Assembly (NCBI GenBank): GCA_016721315.1
Contig: JADKIL010000003.1
Location: 310,001-374,000 of the forward strand
Source: Candidatus Villigracilis vicinus
Lineage (GTDB): Bacteria; Chloroflexota; Anaerolineae; Anaerolineales; Villigracilaceae
Direction of reading: 5' to 3'
Length of the DNA stretch: 64,000 nucleotides
In this document: piece by piece, positions 24,550-32,526 of the stretch
Layout: each line of letters opens with the position of its first letter
Position numbering within the stretch: the stretch's first letter is position 1
Program-made: the position numbers and the translations under genes
The notes under the pieces: model-generated
What the model saw: the letters and a program-made list of their open reading frames with translations, nothing else
The model's database searches: none
Told to the model about the DNA's origin: nothing

Positions 24550-24577
24550 GTAAGGGCGACTCGCGAGTCGCCCTTAC
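24550..24577. repeat. perfect palindrome GTAAGGGCGACTCG / CGAGTCGCCCTTAC, copy 3
   Basis: A perfect 28-base palindrome lies between the T-box terminator and the pheS start. It could act as an extra hairpin in the leader. It is the most regular copy of the GTAGGGGCG-type family in the window. Confidence 0.8.
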
Positions 24578-24587
24578 TTATATACAA

Positions 24588-24880
24588 ACAAAAACCTCCC
24601 GTCCACAATGGGACGGGAGGAAGATTCCCGTGGTACCACCCAAATTGCACGCTCTGCGTGCCACTTTGTGCCGACTAACATCGGCTTCCCTGATAACGCT
24701 GGGATTGCGGTTCAGACTACCAAACGTGACACGTGGAACTTGACACCTGACACGCTCTTCACCTTCACGGCTCGAGAGGGAACTTCAACTGGGTTCGGTC
24801 GAGTGCAATTTCACCAACTACTTTGCACATCTCTGGCGGCTTCCGTCAGCCTACTTTCCTCTGTCACAGCCTTGATGCGG
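24588..24880 (-). ncRNA. T-box leader of the pheST operon
   Basis: Read on the minus strand the leader ends with the T-box antiterminator core TGGGTGGTACCACGGG (T-box at 24640-24630) and then a terminator stem CCTCCCGTCC / GGACGGGAGG followed by TTTTTG (24620-24588). Upstream, AGTAGTTGGTGAAA, GAACCCAGTTGAAG and GTTCCCTC resemble Stem I with a candidate UUC (Phe) specifier, and AGCGTTATC precedes Stem III. Uncharged tRNA-Phe should stabilise the antiterminator and permit pheST transcription. A run of GTGTCAGGTGTCAAGT-type words at 24718-24757 lies between the Stem I part and the T-box, and looks inserted. Confidence 0.9.
24718..24757. repeat. GTGACACGTGGAACTTGACACC word repeat inside the T-box leader
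   Basis: ACGTGACACGTG, CTTGACACC and CTGACACG words in a row within the T-box RNA. It is another patchwork of one word, placed in the variable linker of the leader. Confidence 0.5.
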
Positions 24881-24910
24881 TTATTATCTGCGGAATCAGA
24901 CTTCTGTCAA
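24881..24910 (-). promoter_or_regulatory. pheST promoter within the end of the diguanylate cyclase gene
   Basis: Minus strand: -35 TTGACA (24910-24905) and -10 TAATAA (24886-24881) with an 18-base spacer. The -35 is made by the last codons of the diguanylate cyclase gene. Start of transcription would be near 24874, at the head of the T-box Stem I. Confidence 0.65.
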
Positions 24911-25681
24911 GGTGCGATGCGCAATGACGCGCATCCCGCCCTGATGTTTGGCAGCGTATAAAGCAAAGTCCGCTTCACGCATCAGGGCATTGAAATCCGT
25001 CATGTTCTCACGAAATACAGAAACCCCCATACTAACGCGGATCGAAATGATATGCCCGGCAAATTGGAAACCCGAAGCGCCGATCTGCTCCAAAATACGG
25101 TCAAGGCATTCCTTTGCCTGCTGGGCATTGGTATCTGGCAGGAGGAAAATGAACTCATCGCCGCCATAACGGGCAAATGTATCCATCTGACGAAGCCCGG
25201 CAACACAGATCTGCGCCACATGTTTTAAGACGGCATCTCCAGCCAAATGACTGTATACATCATTGATGTCTTTGAAATTATCAAAATCTAAAATAGCGAC
25301 CGAAAACTGATTTTTATGTCGCTTGGCACGCTCTAATTCACGCGAAGCCTGCTCAAAGAAATAACGCCGATTAAAAACGCCGGTAAGTTCATCCATATGG
25401 GAGAGCAGCCGGAGTTGTTCTTCGGCAATATCCAATTGGTGGACTAATTTAAAATTGTTATATAAAGAAATGGGAGTAAGCAGAAGAGGAATAATCACGG
25501 CAAGCATGATGCCGGTAAAGAAAAGCCCGCCCTCGATCAGGTAGAGAGTTATCCCAGTCAAAAAGACCGATGCGATTACCACCAAAAAGGTGGCAGCAAC
25601 GGTCATGCGCCAAACCCCGAACCGGCGGAGCAGGGTGGGCAACACGTTTTTACCCGGGGATTTGCCAATGGAAGGATTCAT
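24896..25681 (-). CDS. membrane-anchored diguanylate cyclase
   Basis: A 261-residue protein with two membrane segments (about 26-48 and 52-75) and a GGDEF domain. The active loop RYGGDEF ends at residue 177, and the product-inhibition I-site RQMD (164-167) lies five residues before it. Both features say that it makes cyclic di-GMP and is feedback controlled. There is no sensor domain, only the short membrane hairpin, so its input is unknown. Single gene; its 3' end carries the promoter of the pheST operon. Confidence 0.9.
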   Translation of the reverse strand: MNPSIGKSPGKNVLPTLLRRFGVWRMTVAATFLVVIASVFLTGITLYLIEGGLFFTGIMLAVIIPLLLTPISLYNNFKLVHQLDIAEEQLRLLSHMDELTGVFNRRYFFEQASRELERAKRHKNQFSVAILDFDNFKDINDVYSHLAGDAVLKHVAQICVAGLRQMDTFARYGGDEFIFLLPDTNAQQAKECLDRILEQIGASGFQFAGHIISIRVSMGVSVFRENMTDFNALMREADFALYAAKHQGGMRVIAHRTLTEV

Positions 25682-25781
25682 AGCCTGTTTGGTATATTTG
25701 TCGGTAATGCGTCTTTGAACGGGTTATCATCTTATAACCAAACAGACATATGTTATACCACCCAAATGTCCCAGGAGAATT

Positions 25782-26426
25782 ATGACCGTTTCACCCTTAT
25801 TTGAGTTTGCATTATTGAGCTTTATTTCAATGTTCACCATGGTCAACCCCATCGGTGTCGTGCCCGTTTTCACAGCCATGACCGCCAAACTGTCTCCTCA
25901 GGAGTCTCACCGGGTGGCACGCAAAGCAACATTCACTGGGGCGGCTATTTTGCTTTCTTTTGCACTGACTGGACAGTGGATATTCCGTTTCTTCTCCATT
26001 TCAGTGGATAGCCTGCGGGTGGTAGGCGGAGTGATCTTTTTCTTCATGGGCTATGAAATGTTGCAAGCCCGCCTCACCCGAACCCAGTTTGACGATGAGA
26101 CCAATCACGAATATATCAACGATATTTCTATTACACCATTGGGTATCCCCATCATCTGTGGACCGGGCGCAATTACCACTTCGATCCTGCTGATGAACGA
26201 GTCCAAGTCTGCAATGGAGCAAGGCATTGTACTCGGCATCATCGTCGGCATCATGCTGTTCACTTACTTACTACTGCTTGGTGCGAAACAGGTCACTCAC
26301 ATCATTGGCGAAAATGGGAATAAAGTTATGCTGCGATTAATGGGCTTGATCGTAATGGTCATCGCCGTGGAGTTTTTCTTTGCCGGGCTGACACCCATCG
26401 TACAGAGGATGCTTTCAGGCGGCTAA
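25782..26426 (+). CDS. marC: MarC-family integral membrane protein
   Basis: A 214-residue protein with six membrane segments of the MarC/NAAT family. FTMVNPIGVVPVFTAMT and PLGIPIICGPGAITTSI are the two family repeats. Members have been linked to small-molecule export, but a general function is not proven. Shine-Dalgarno CCAGGAGAATT precedes ATG; TGTTATACC at 25751-25759 may be an extended -10. It is transcribed toward the M1 peptidase gene and ends 90 bases from it at a perfect palindrome. Confidence 0.9.
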   Translation: MTVSPLFEFALLSFISMFTMVNPIGVVPVFTAMTAKLSPQESHRVARKATFTGAAILLSFALTGQWIFRFFSISVDSLRVVGGVIFFFMGYEMLQARLTRTQFDDETNHEYINDISITPLGIPIICGPGAITTSILLMNESKSAMEQGIVLGIIVGIMLFTYLLLLGAKQVTHIIGENGNKVMLRLMGLIVMVIAVEFFFAGLTPIVQRMLSGG

Positions 26427-26468
26427 AAGATAGAAGCGCTGGATCAGGCGCGAGTTAAGTTAGATGCG

Positions 26469-26513
26469 TTAAACGAATGACGGTCACCTTTTATGTGACC
26501 GTCATTCGTTTAA
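26469..26513. terminator. perfect 19-base-arm palindrome between convergent genes
   Basis: TTAAACGAATGACGGTCAC and its exact inverse, with a seven-base loop, between marC and the M1 peptidase gene. It should stop transcription from both sides, though T-runs are short. Confidence 0.75.
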
Positions 26514-26515
26514 TC

Positions 26516-28018
26516 CTATGGCATGGGCGGAAGTTGTTCATCGAACAACCAGGCATCAAAAAAATCGCCAAGGTCTTCACCACTGACCTCTTCCGCAATC
26601 TGAATAAAATTTTCGGTGGTGGCGTTGCCAAATTTGTAGCGGTCGTAATACGTTTGGATGATCTCGAAGAAGGCATCGTCGCCGACTTCAAGACGCAGGG
26701 CATGCAAGGTCAACCCGCCGCGCAAGTACACGCCGCCGTTGAAGAGATCGTTCGCGGCAGGGTCGCCGGGCGGAGGATAGAAATCGGGGTATTCTTTTAC
26801 TTCATTGTAAACAGCAGTGACCCATTCATCGAGCCCATCTTTTCCATAATCATATTCGACCCATAACCCTTCGCTATACGATGCAAAGCCTTCATTGAGC
26901 CAGATGTCGCCCCAATCGGCGACGCTGACACTATCACCGAACCATTGATGGGCGAGTTCATGGGCAACGACTGCTTCGGAGCCCTCAATGTCTTCAATAT
27001 CCACCATGTCGATACCAAAAATGGACATGGTTTGATTCTCGAGCGCGGCGCCGAACTCAGTATCCATAACAAGTGCGCCATAAACCTCAAAGGGATAAGG
27101 TCCAAACAGCTCGCTGAAGTAATCGATCATTTCACCCTGGCGTGCGAACGGTTTGTTGATATCGTCGGGCAGGCTGGCAGCGTAGTAATTACGGATGGGG
27201 ATACCGCCATCAGATTCCATTGTTTCGATATTGAAATCGTTGATGTTGATGGTAGTGAGATAACTCGCCATTGGGTCGCGAACGGTGAATGTATATGTGG
27301 TGGATTCACCGTTATCTTTTGTTTCTGCAAGTACACCATTGGCTGCCACTTCATAGGGCTTGGGCGCGGTGACGATAATGGTATAGGTCGCTTTATCAAG
27401 CGGATGGTCGTTAACGGGATAATAACTTGCCGAGCCATCGGGTTCGCTCAACACAAAAATACCGCCGTCGTAAGCGATCCAACCGGTGGGGAAAGGCAGG
27501 GCTTGCGAAGTCATGGGTGTAGGAACGCCTTGATAAGAGACTGCGACCGTGAAGGTTTCATTTTTTGACAAGGCTTGGGCGGGGATGACGGTTAACTCCT
27601 GACCTGTTCTTTCAAATTCAGCCGCTTCTTCATTGACCGTGAGGCTGGTGATCTCGAACCCGGCAAAATCCAGGTTGAAGCGGCTCAAATCCTGTGTGGC
27701 GATGGCTTCAATGGTGGTTGTCGCTTCGAGTTCGCTCGTATCGACATTATTGATGGTGATATCGAGGGTATACGTCAGAGTGTCGTAGCCGCCGTTGCCA
27801 AAATCAGGGTAAAGCGAGTCGCCCATCCCATCCGTCCCGGCAAGTGGGTCGGGGGGCAGGTCTATGGCAGCTTCAGTGGCTTGTTCCGTAGGCGGTGTGG
27901 AAGGGATCGTTGTTGCCGTAGATGGTGCTGGTGTTGGCGCAAGTGTCTGACAAGCAAGCATCACAAACACAAGTAGCACAAATAAAAGCAGGGCAAGTTT
28001 TGGGGTGGAACGGTTCAT
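26516..28018 (-). CDS. secreted M1-family metallopeptidase lipoprotein
   Basis: A 500-residue exported zinc aminopeptidase. Signal with lipobox VMLAC, then a Pro/Thr linker, an N-terminal beta domain, and the gluzincin core: AALEN (324-328, the amino-peptidase exopeptidase motif), HELAHQWFGD with H353, E354 and H357, and E376 of NEGFASYSE as third zinc ligand. It lacks the C-terminal ERAP-like helical domain of full-length PepN, which fits its short length. It likely trims peptides outside the membrane. Start at ATG 28018 (MNRSTPKLAL) with GGAAAC-like upstream bases; a longer frame start has no signal sequence. Confidence 0.92.
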   Translation of the reverse strand: MNRSTPKLALLLFVLLVFVMLACQTLAPTPAPSTATTIPSTPPTEQATEAAIDLPPDPLAGTDGMGDSLYPDFGNGGYDTLTYTLDITINNVDTSELEATTTIEAIATQDLSRFNLDFAGFEITSLTVNEEAAEFERTGQELTVIPAQALSKNETFTVAVSYQGVPTPMTSQALPFPTGWIAYDGGIFVLSEPDGSASYYPVNDHPLDKATYTIIVTAPKPYEVAANGVLAETKDNGESTTYTFTVRDPMASYLTTININDFNIETMESDGGIPIRNYYAASLPDDINKPFARQGEMIDYFSELFGPYPFEVYGALVMDTEFGAALENQTMSIFGIDMVDIEDIEGSEAVVAHELAHQWFGDSVSVADWGDIWLNEGFASYSEGLWVEYDYGKDGLDEWVTAVYNEVKEYPDFYPPPGDPAANDLFNGGVYLRGGLTLHALRLEVGDDAFFEIIQTYYDRYKFGNATTENFIQIAEEVSGEDLGDFFDAWLFDEQLPPMP

Positions 28019-28096
28019 GAAGTTTCCTTTACGCTTGGGTATATCTATTTTTAGCACATCACACGCAGACGGCAACCCTCTCCCGGAGGGATTCGC

Positions 28097-28753
28097 CTAT
28101 TGAATATCCGCGCCTTCCCACTCGAGCATGAACTGATCCAAAAATTTCGTCATAACCTGATGACGTTCTTCCGCGATCCGTTTGGCAGTCTGGGTATTCA
28201 TTCTGTCTTTTAATAAAAGGAGCTTTTCATAAAAGTGATTGATGGTGGCACTCTTACTGTTCTTGTATTCTTCAAAGCTGGCGTGCATTTGAGGTGGAGA
28301 GTCGGGGTCGTACATCATGCGATTCTTGTAGCCGCCATAGGCAAAGGCACGTCCGATGCCGATGGCGCCGATGGCATCTAAACGGTCGGCGTCCTGGACG
28401 ATGAAGCCTTCGAGCGAGTCCATTTTGTTTTCGACGCCTGCGCCTTTATAGGAGATGTGCATGATGATCTTGCACACGCTTTCAGCAGTGACTGAGTCTA
28501 CGGAGCAAGCGTCAAGCCAGGCTTTAGCGCGATGCGGGGTTTCATCGCCTGCCTCGTTAAACTTCCAATCGTCGAGGTCGTGCAAGAGTGCGGCGAGCTG
28601 CACAATAAAAGAATTTGCTTTTTCGATCTCACAGATGGCAATGGCATTCTTCCAGACGCGGTAAATATGCCACCAATCATGCCCGGAAGAATCGTCCGAG
28701 AATTCCTTGCGGATGTACTCAGCTGTTTTCTGAACGATCTCTGCGTTCATCAT
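28097..28753 (-). CDS. HD-domain phosphohydrolase (YedJ/YpgQ-like)
   Basis: A 218-residue cytoplasmic HD hydrolase. Metal ligands are visible in GHDWWHIYRVWKNA, LLHDLDDWKF (the HD pair) and QDADRLDAIGAIGIGRAF, as in the YedJ/YpgQ group of nucleotide or phosphate-ester hydrolases. The start is ATG 28753 (MMNAEIVQK), one base after the stop of the upstream PPOX gene, so the two are an operon. Substrate unknown. Confidence 0.9.
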   Translation of the reverse strand: MMNAEIVQKTAEYIRKEFSDDSSGHDWWHIYRVWKNAIAICEIEKANSFIVQLAALLHDLDDWKFNEAGDETPHRAKAWLDACSVDSVTAESVCKIIMHISYKGAGVENKMDSLEGFIVQDADRLDAIGAIGIGRAFAYGGYKNRMMYDPDSPPQMHASFEEYKNSKSATINHFYEKLLLLKDRMNTQTAKRIAEERHQVMTKFLDQFMLEWEGADIQ

Positions 28754-28754
28754 A

Positions 28755-29177
28755 TCACCAGCCGCGCAGCGATGTGAGTTTAATGCGAACCGCAGTGGAA
28801 TACTCCTCTGCGAATTTCTGCGGTGAAGAGGACAATCCTTTGATACCGCTGCGGTATTTGCGTACATAGGCGTTGTTCTTATTGACCGCTTCGGCTTTGG
28901 GGTCGATCTTCGCAACCCCGCCAAAGACAATAACATCTTCTTCCCCTTTGGGGTCGGGTGTATTGAAATGCAGTGAGACCTGCGGATTATTTACGATATG
29001 CTTGAGTTTGAATGCATCCGGCTTGCTATACAGCACGAGCGTATCGCCTTCCAACACGAACCACACCGGGCGTGGCTGGGGTGTGCCGTGCGCATCGACC
29101 GTAGTGAACCAGATAAAGTATTCCTGTTTGAGGTGGCGCAAGGCTTTGCGCCCAAGTTTGGATTTGAAATCGATCAT
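28755..29177 (-). CDS. PPOX-class flavin/F420-binding split-barrel protein
   Basis: A 140-residue FMN-binding split barrel like that of the TIGR03667/Rv3369 group. The segments FTTVDAHGTPQPRPVWFVLEG and VSLHFNTPDPKGEEDVIVFG match the F420-dependent PPOX-class enzymes. The sequence alone does not tell FMN from F420. Followed one base later by the HD hydrolase gene. Shine-Dalgarno GGAGGAAGAGC precedes the ATG. Confidence 0.87.
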   Translation of the reverse strand: MIDFKSKLGRKALRHLKQEYFIWFTTVDAHGTPQPRPVWFVLEGDTLVLYSKPDAFKLKHIVNNPQVSLHFNTPDPKGEEDVIVFGGVAKIDPKAEAVNKNNAYVRKYRSGIKGLSSSPQKFAEEYSTAVRIKLTSLRGW

Positions 29178-29236
29178 GCTCTTCCTCCATAAAATTCATG
29201 TCATCATTGTTGCGGCTTATCTTCGTCATTATAAAC

Positions 29237-29266
29237 GAACAGGCTGGGCAAGCTGCCCAGCCTGTT
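29237..29266 (-). terminator. hairpin after the four-helix membrane protein gene
   Basis: GAACAGGCTGGGCA and its exact inverse with a two-base loop. On the minus strand it is 27 bases after the stop of the 120-residue membrane protein gene. Confidence 0.7.
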
Positions 29267-29292
29267 CTTACGGAGAAAATATTTTTTCATGC

Positions 29293-29655
29293 TTATCCAT
29301 TTCTTTTCAAGAACAAAAGCATCATCACAATAATATTTATGGCTGTACCGAACGGCAGATACCACAACCCAAGCACAACCATAACGAGCAATGCACTCCG
29401 TCCCCACGGTTGCTGAGTAATGAACCCTACAAGCACAGCCAATGTGGAAAATCCATACACCACAAAGATAACTTTCATAAAGGTTGAGCGTGGATCAATG
29501 CCAATGGAAGCCACAAGCCCAGCCCACGGTCCGAGTTGACCGGCGTACTCGCCATCTGTTGGCGTGATGTAATCGCCAACGACCAAGGCATGCGCACCGT
29601 CGAAGAACATGTACCCGGCAGTCAAAATAACAAGGAGGGTGATGATCCACTTCAT
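29293..29655 (-). CDS. small membrane protein, function unknown
   Basis: A 120-residue protein with three or four membrane segments (LLVILTAGYMFFDGAHALVV, VIFVVYGFSTLAVLVGFI, LLVMVVLGLWYLPFGTAI and IIVMMLLFL). I do not recognise the family. It may be a DUF-type protein; nothing in the neighbourhood defines a role. It lies alone on the minus strand between a hairpin and the DinB-like gene, 58 bases from the latter's stop. Confidence 0.75.
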   Translation of the reverse strand: MKWIITLLVILTAGYMFFDGAHALVVGDYITPTDGEYAGQLGPWAGLVASIGIDPRSTFMKVIFVVYGFSTLAVLVGFITQQPWGRSALLVMVVLGLWYLPFGTAINIIVMMLLFLKRNG

Positions 29656-29713
29656 GGGTTACTTTGATCTTCGCTCAGGTCTTTGGCATTTTTGAAGGTC
29701 ATGCCGCTCTCCT

Positions 29714-30172
29714 TTATTTTTGCAAGGTACACAACGCTTGTCGAATCTCGCCGAGATGATAGGCAGAATGGACGACAATCGATAAAGCGCCGCCCATTGT
29801 GTCTTCATTCCAGGTTGGGTTTTGAGTGAAAAGGTTGATCATACGGTTATAGGCGTCGCGGAGTTTTGTTTTGTATGTCTCCCATTCTTCTGGTGTTACT
29901 TTTTCTACAGTGCGCCAGATCTCGCCCCAATCTCTTGGGCTGGCATCACCTTGCAGGGCAAAGCGTTCGAAGGACTCAATAAAGAACGTAGCATGTGCCA
30001 CCTGGGCGGCAAGCGAGGCACATTTATTACCAACAGGAATGGACGCCTCTGCCGCTGAGACCGTTTCCAGCGTTTGAAAAAGTGATGTGCCTGGGTCGAG
30101 GTAAATCCCCATGGGCTTTTCGAAGGTCTCGGTCATTAATTGCAATAAGTTTTTTCTAAAATCTTCAGACAT
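29714..30172 (-). CDS. DinB-like four-helix metal-dependent protein
   Basis: A 152-residue DinB/YfiT-type bundle. The metal-ligand histidines would be in LAAQVAHATFFIESF and VVHSAYHLGEIRQAL, the standard pattern of this superfamily, which includes thiol transferases and proteins induced by DNA damage. The gene starts immediately after the stop of the next upstream gene (30173). Specific activity unknown. Confidence 0.85.
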   Translation of the reverse strand: MSEDFRKNLLQLMTETFEKPMGIYLDPGTSLFQTLETVSAAEASIPVGNKCASLAAQVAHATFFIESFERFALQGDASPRDWGEIWRTVEKVTPEEWETYKTKLRDAYNRMINLFTQNPTWNEDTMGGALSIVVHSAYHLGEIRQALCTLQK

Positions 30173-30742
30173 TTACCCCGCTCCTTCATAAGCGGATTTG
30201 ATCCACGCGATCAATTCGGCATCCACTTCCTTCGCGTCGGTCAGGGCAACGATGTAATTGCACATACTGCCCGTGGGTTGTTCGACGAGGCGCACGTTTT
30301 TCTTGAGGTTTTTGGCATTGATGCCCACTTCGAAGCGTGTATTGGTTTTGGGTCCGAGCATGGCAAATTGTTTCTTGCGCCGCAGGCTCACATAACCTTT
30401 CTTCGGCGCGACCTCAAACTCCCCGAAGGCATTGATATGCTTCATCAATGCCTCATGAATGGATCGCTGAGCGGCTTTTGCACCGGTATAAATTTCATTC
30501 AGAATGGCATCCGTATCTTTCCCTTCAGCAACGCTGGCTCCATCGGACTGAAAGACATGATGGACGAGCATATTCGCATCGCCATGCCCCAGCCCAAGTT
30601 CCGTTTTGAACATCTCACGAAGCTCACCATGTTTGGTCAACCCGCTTTTTCGGGCGATCACCGCCAGTTCCGCCAGTGACTTGCCGGTCTTCTTTTGGAT
30701 GTTGTCAAGTTGGGTTTGAATCGCTTTATCCACACTGTTCAT
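30173..30742 (-). CDS. DUF4287/DUF5655 domain protein
   Basis: A 189-residue cytoplasmic protein. The N-terminal half (LDNIQKKTGKSLAELAVIAR, SGLTKHGELREMFKTELGLG, GDANMLVHHVF) is a DUF4287 helical domain; the C-terminal half (FGEFEVAPKKGYVSLRRKKQ, TRFEVGINAKNLKKNVRLV) is a DUF5655-type fold linked to PDDEXK-like or MmcB-type proteins. Role unknown. Directly abuts the DinB-like gene, so they form an operon. Confidence 0.85.
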   Translation of the reverse strand: MNSVDKAIQTQLDNIQKKTGKSLAELAVIARKSGLTKHGELREMFKTELGLGHGDANMLVHHVFQSDGASVAEGKDTDAILNEIYTGAKAAQRSIHEALMKHINAFGEFEVAPKKGYVSLRRKKQFAMLGPKTNTRFEVGINAKNLKKNVRLVEQPTGSMCNYIVALTDAKEVDAELIAWIKSAYEGAG

Positions 30743-30970
30743 TTCAAAACTCCTTTTACTGTTTGTTTGCTAAAGCTTCCATAGATAAGGGTAATGTTAT
30801 AATTATAGAACATATTTTCTAATAAATCAACCACCCTCCAGTACCATTTTCCGTACCGAATTGACGATTTCCTTGTTACAGTAAAATAGATATGGTGGGT
30901 GATCGAACCGGTTGCCCTGCTTCTCCAACGCCGATGGAGAGTTAAATATCAAACCAAGAAAAGAGGAAAG

Positions 30971-31672
30971 ATGAAACGCCTTGTTCTACTCGCAGGACTC
31001 ATACTTGTCCTTGCGGGATGCACGAATCGCAACACCCCGCCTCCCCCCGAACCAACAGCATTCCCCACGACCATGCCTTCCCCTACCCTGCTGCCTGTCA
31101 CTCCAACCGCCACCCCGGTTGAGATACCAGTGCAGGTGACTTCGGAGACAGCCAATTGCCGTTTTGGTCCTGGCACGGTCTACTTGAGCCTGAGCGAGAT
31201 CCGCAATGGACGATCTCTCATTGCCGTCGGACGTGACAACACTGCCACCTGGTGGCAGGTTGAAGATCCCATCAACCCAGGCGGCTTCTGTTGGATTTCC
31301 GCTGAAGTTACAGAGGAAGGCGGTGATATGCAACAACTGCCCGTCGCGGCTGCCCCCCTGGTTACCATCACCAAGGCAGATCTGCGCGTCGAACCGAACC
31401 GCATCTCCGTCGGCTGTGACCAATTCCCACAGACAGTCTTTTTTGAAGCAGCCATCGACGCAAACGGACCCACTCTCCTCACCTGGCAATGGGAAGCCAG
31501 CACGGGTGTAGTCTCGGATGTGGGAACGCTTATTTACGAAGAGGCAGGGACACAAGTCATCAACGAGTTTTACCGAATCAATGCCCCCAACGAATATTGG
31601 GTCAAACTAAAAATATTGACCCCCAACGAGCTTGTGGAACAGGTCACATTCCCTGTGAGTTGCACACCATAA
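30971..31672 (+). CDS. lipoprotein with SH3-like domain
   Basis: A 233-residue exported lipoprotein. Lipobox VLAGC follows a clear signal (MKRLVLLAGLILVLAGC). A Pro/Thr linker leads to a bacterial SH3-like domain (ANCRFGPGTVYLSLSEIRNG, then ATWWQVEDPINPGGFCWIS), then a second beta domain (VEPNRISVGCDQFPQTVFF). It resembles the SH3b lipoproteins seen again at 40126. AAGAGGAAAG precedes ATG 30971, chosen over the in-frame start 24 codons upstream because of the signal peptide. SH3b modules often bind peptidoglycan, but this is not shown. Confidence 0.88.
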   Translation: MKRLVLLAGLILVLAGCTNRNTPPPPEPTAFPTTMPSPTLLPVTPTATPVEIPVQVTSETANCRFGPGTVYLSLSEIRNGRSLIAVGRDNTATWWQVEDPINPGGFCWISAEVTEEGGDMQQLPVAAAPLVTITKADLRVEPNRISVGCDQFPQTVFFEAAIDANGPTLLTWQWEASTGVVSDVGTLIYEEAGTQVINEFYRINAPNEYWVKLKILTPNELVEQVTFPVSCTP

Positions 31673-31689
31673 ACTCCATACTTAAAAGC

Positions 31690-31725
31690 AAACGTTCCCC
31701 GAAACTAGAGTTTCGGGGAACGTTT
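31690..31725. terminator. bidirectional terminator
   Basis: AAACGTTCCCCGAAAC and GTTTCGGGGAACGTTT with a short loop between the SH3-like lipoprotein and the convergent DUF4230 gene. Confidence 0.9.
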
Positions 31726-31732
31726 AATATGG

Positions 31733-32404
31733 TTATTCCACAGGGAAAATGACGGTGCTGAAACCAAGCGCACTAAAGAACTTGATCAGGTATGCCTCGG
31801 CATTCGTTTGTGCCTGAACAAGGATGCCATCCTCCAACGCAGCTTTGCGGATCTCATCCTCCGCCGATTGACGCGCCAGAGTCTCCAGGTCTACCTGCCC
31901 CTGGGTAAGCAACCCGGTATCACGGTCATACACATAGGATTTTTCATTATCAAGGGTGGCAATAAAGATCTCGGAAGGCGGTAAATTTACATACAATACC
32001 TTGCCATCAAAGGTCATGTCGGTTGGCTGAAGTTTTTCCATGTCAATGCCTGCGATCACGATGCCATGCGCCACAAACAATAACTTGTCGCCAAAGGCAA
32101 AACCAAAGGTACCCTGCCCTACTTCGGCAGTGATGACCTTCTCAATGCTGTACTGGATCGTCTCCAAACGAGCCAGTGCGCGGATCTCATTGATGTACGT
32201 GACCGGATCAGGGATGATCGTGGGCGTGGGGTTCGCCAATTGCGCCACCTGAGTCTGCAACGCCTGGTTTGCCTGATTCACCTGCTCGAACGGCTGAGCC
32301 GCCGAAACGGCAGTCTCGCGCACGGTCTGTACGATAAAATAGACCCCGGCGGCAAGCACTACCAAAATCAGGATGGACATAATTGTGCTGAACGTGTTTT
32401 TCAT
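31733..32404 (-). CDS. DUF4230 membrane-anchored protein
   Basis: A 223-residue protein with one N-terminal membrane helix (IMSILILVVLAAGVYFIV), a Gln/Asn-rich helical stretch (VNQANQALQTQVAQL) and a DUF4230 domain (IRALARLETIQYSIEKVI, then KVLYVNLPPSEIFIATLDNEK). The fold belongs to cell-surface proteins of unknown role. It is convergent with the SH3-like lipoprotein and divergent from the PhnD-like gene. AAGGAAG precedes the start. Confidence 0.86.
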   Translation of the reverse strand: MKNTFSTIMSILILVVLAAGVYFIVQTVRETAVSAAQPFEQVNQANQALQTQVAQLANPTPTIIPDPVTYINEIRALARLETIQYSIEKVITAEVGQGTFGFAFGDKLLFVAHGIVIAGIDMEKLQPTDMTFDGKVLYVNLPPSEIFIATLDNEKSYVYDRDTGLLTQGQVDLETLARQSAEDEIRKAALEDGILVQAQTNAEAYLIKFFSALGFSTVIFPVE

Positions 32405-32526
32405 TTTCTTCCTTTCATTTTGACTATTATATAATACTCACGGTCATAAATTACACTTCCTGCCAGGCAGGCTGATTTATGACCCGATGCAGCATAGCAA
32501 GTTCATCATCCTGGAGGGCAAAAACG

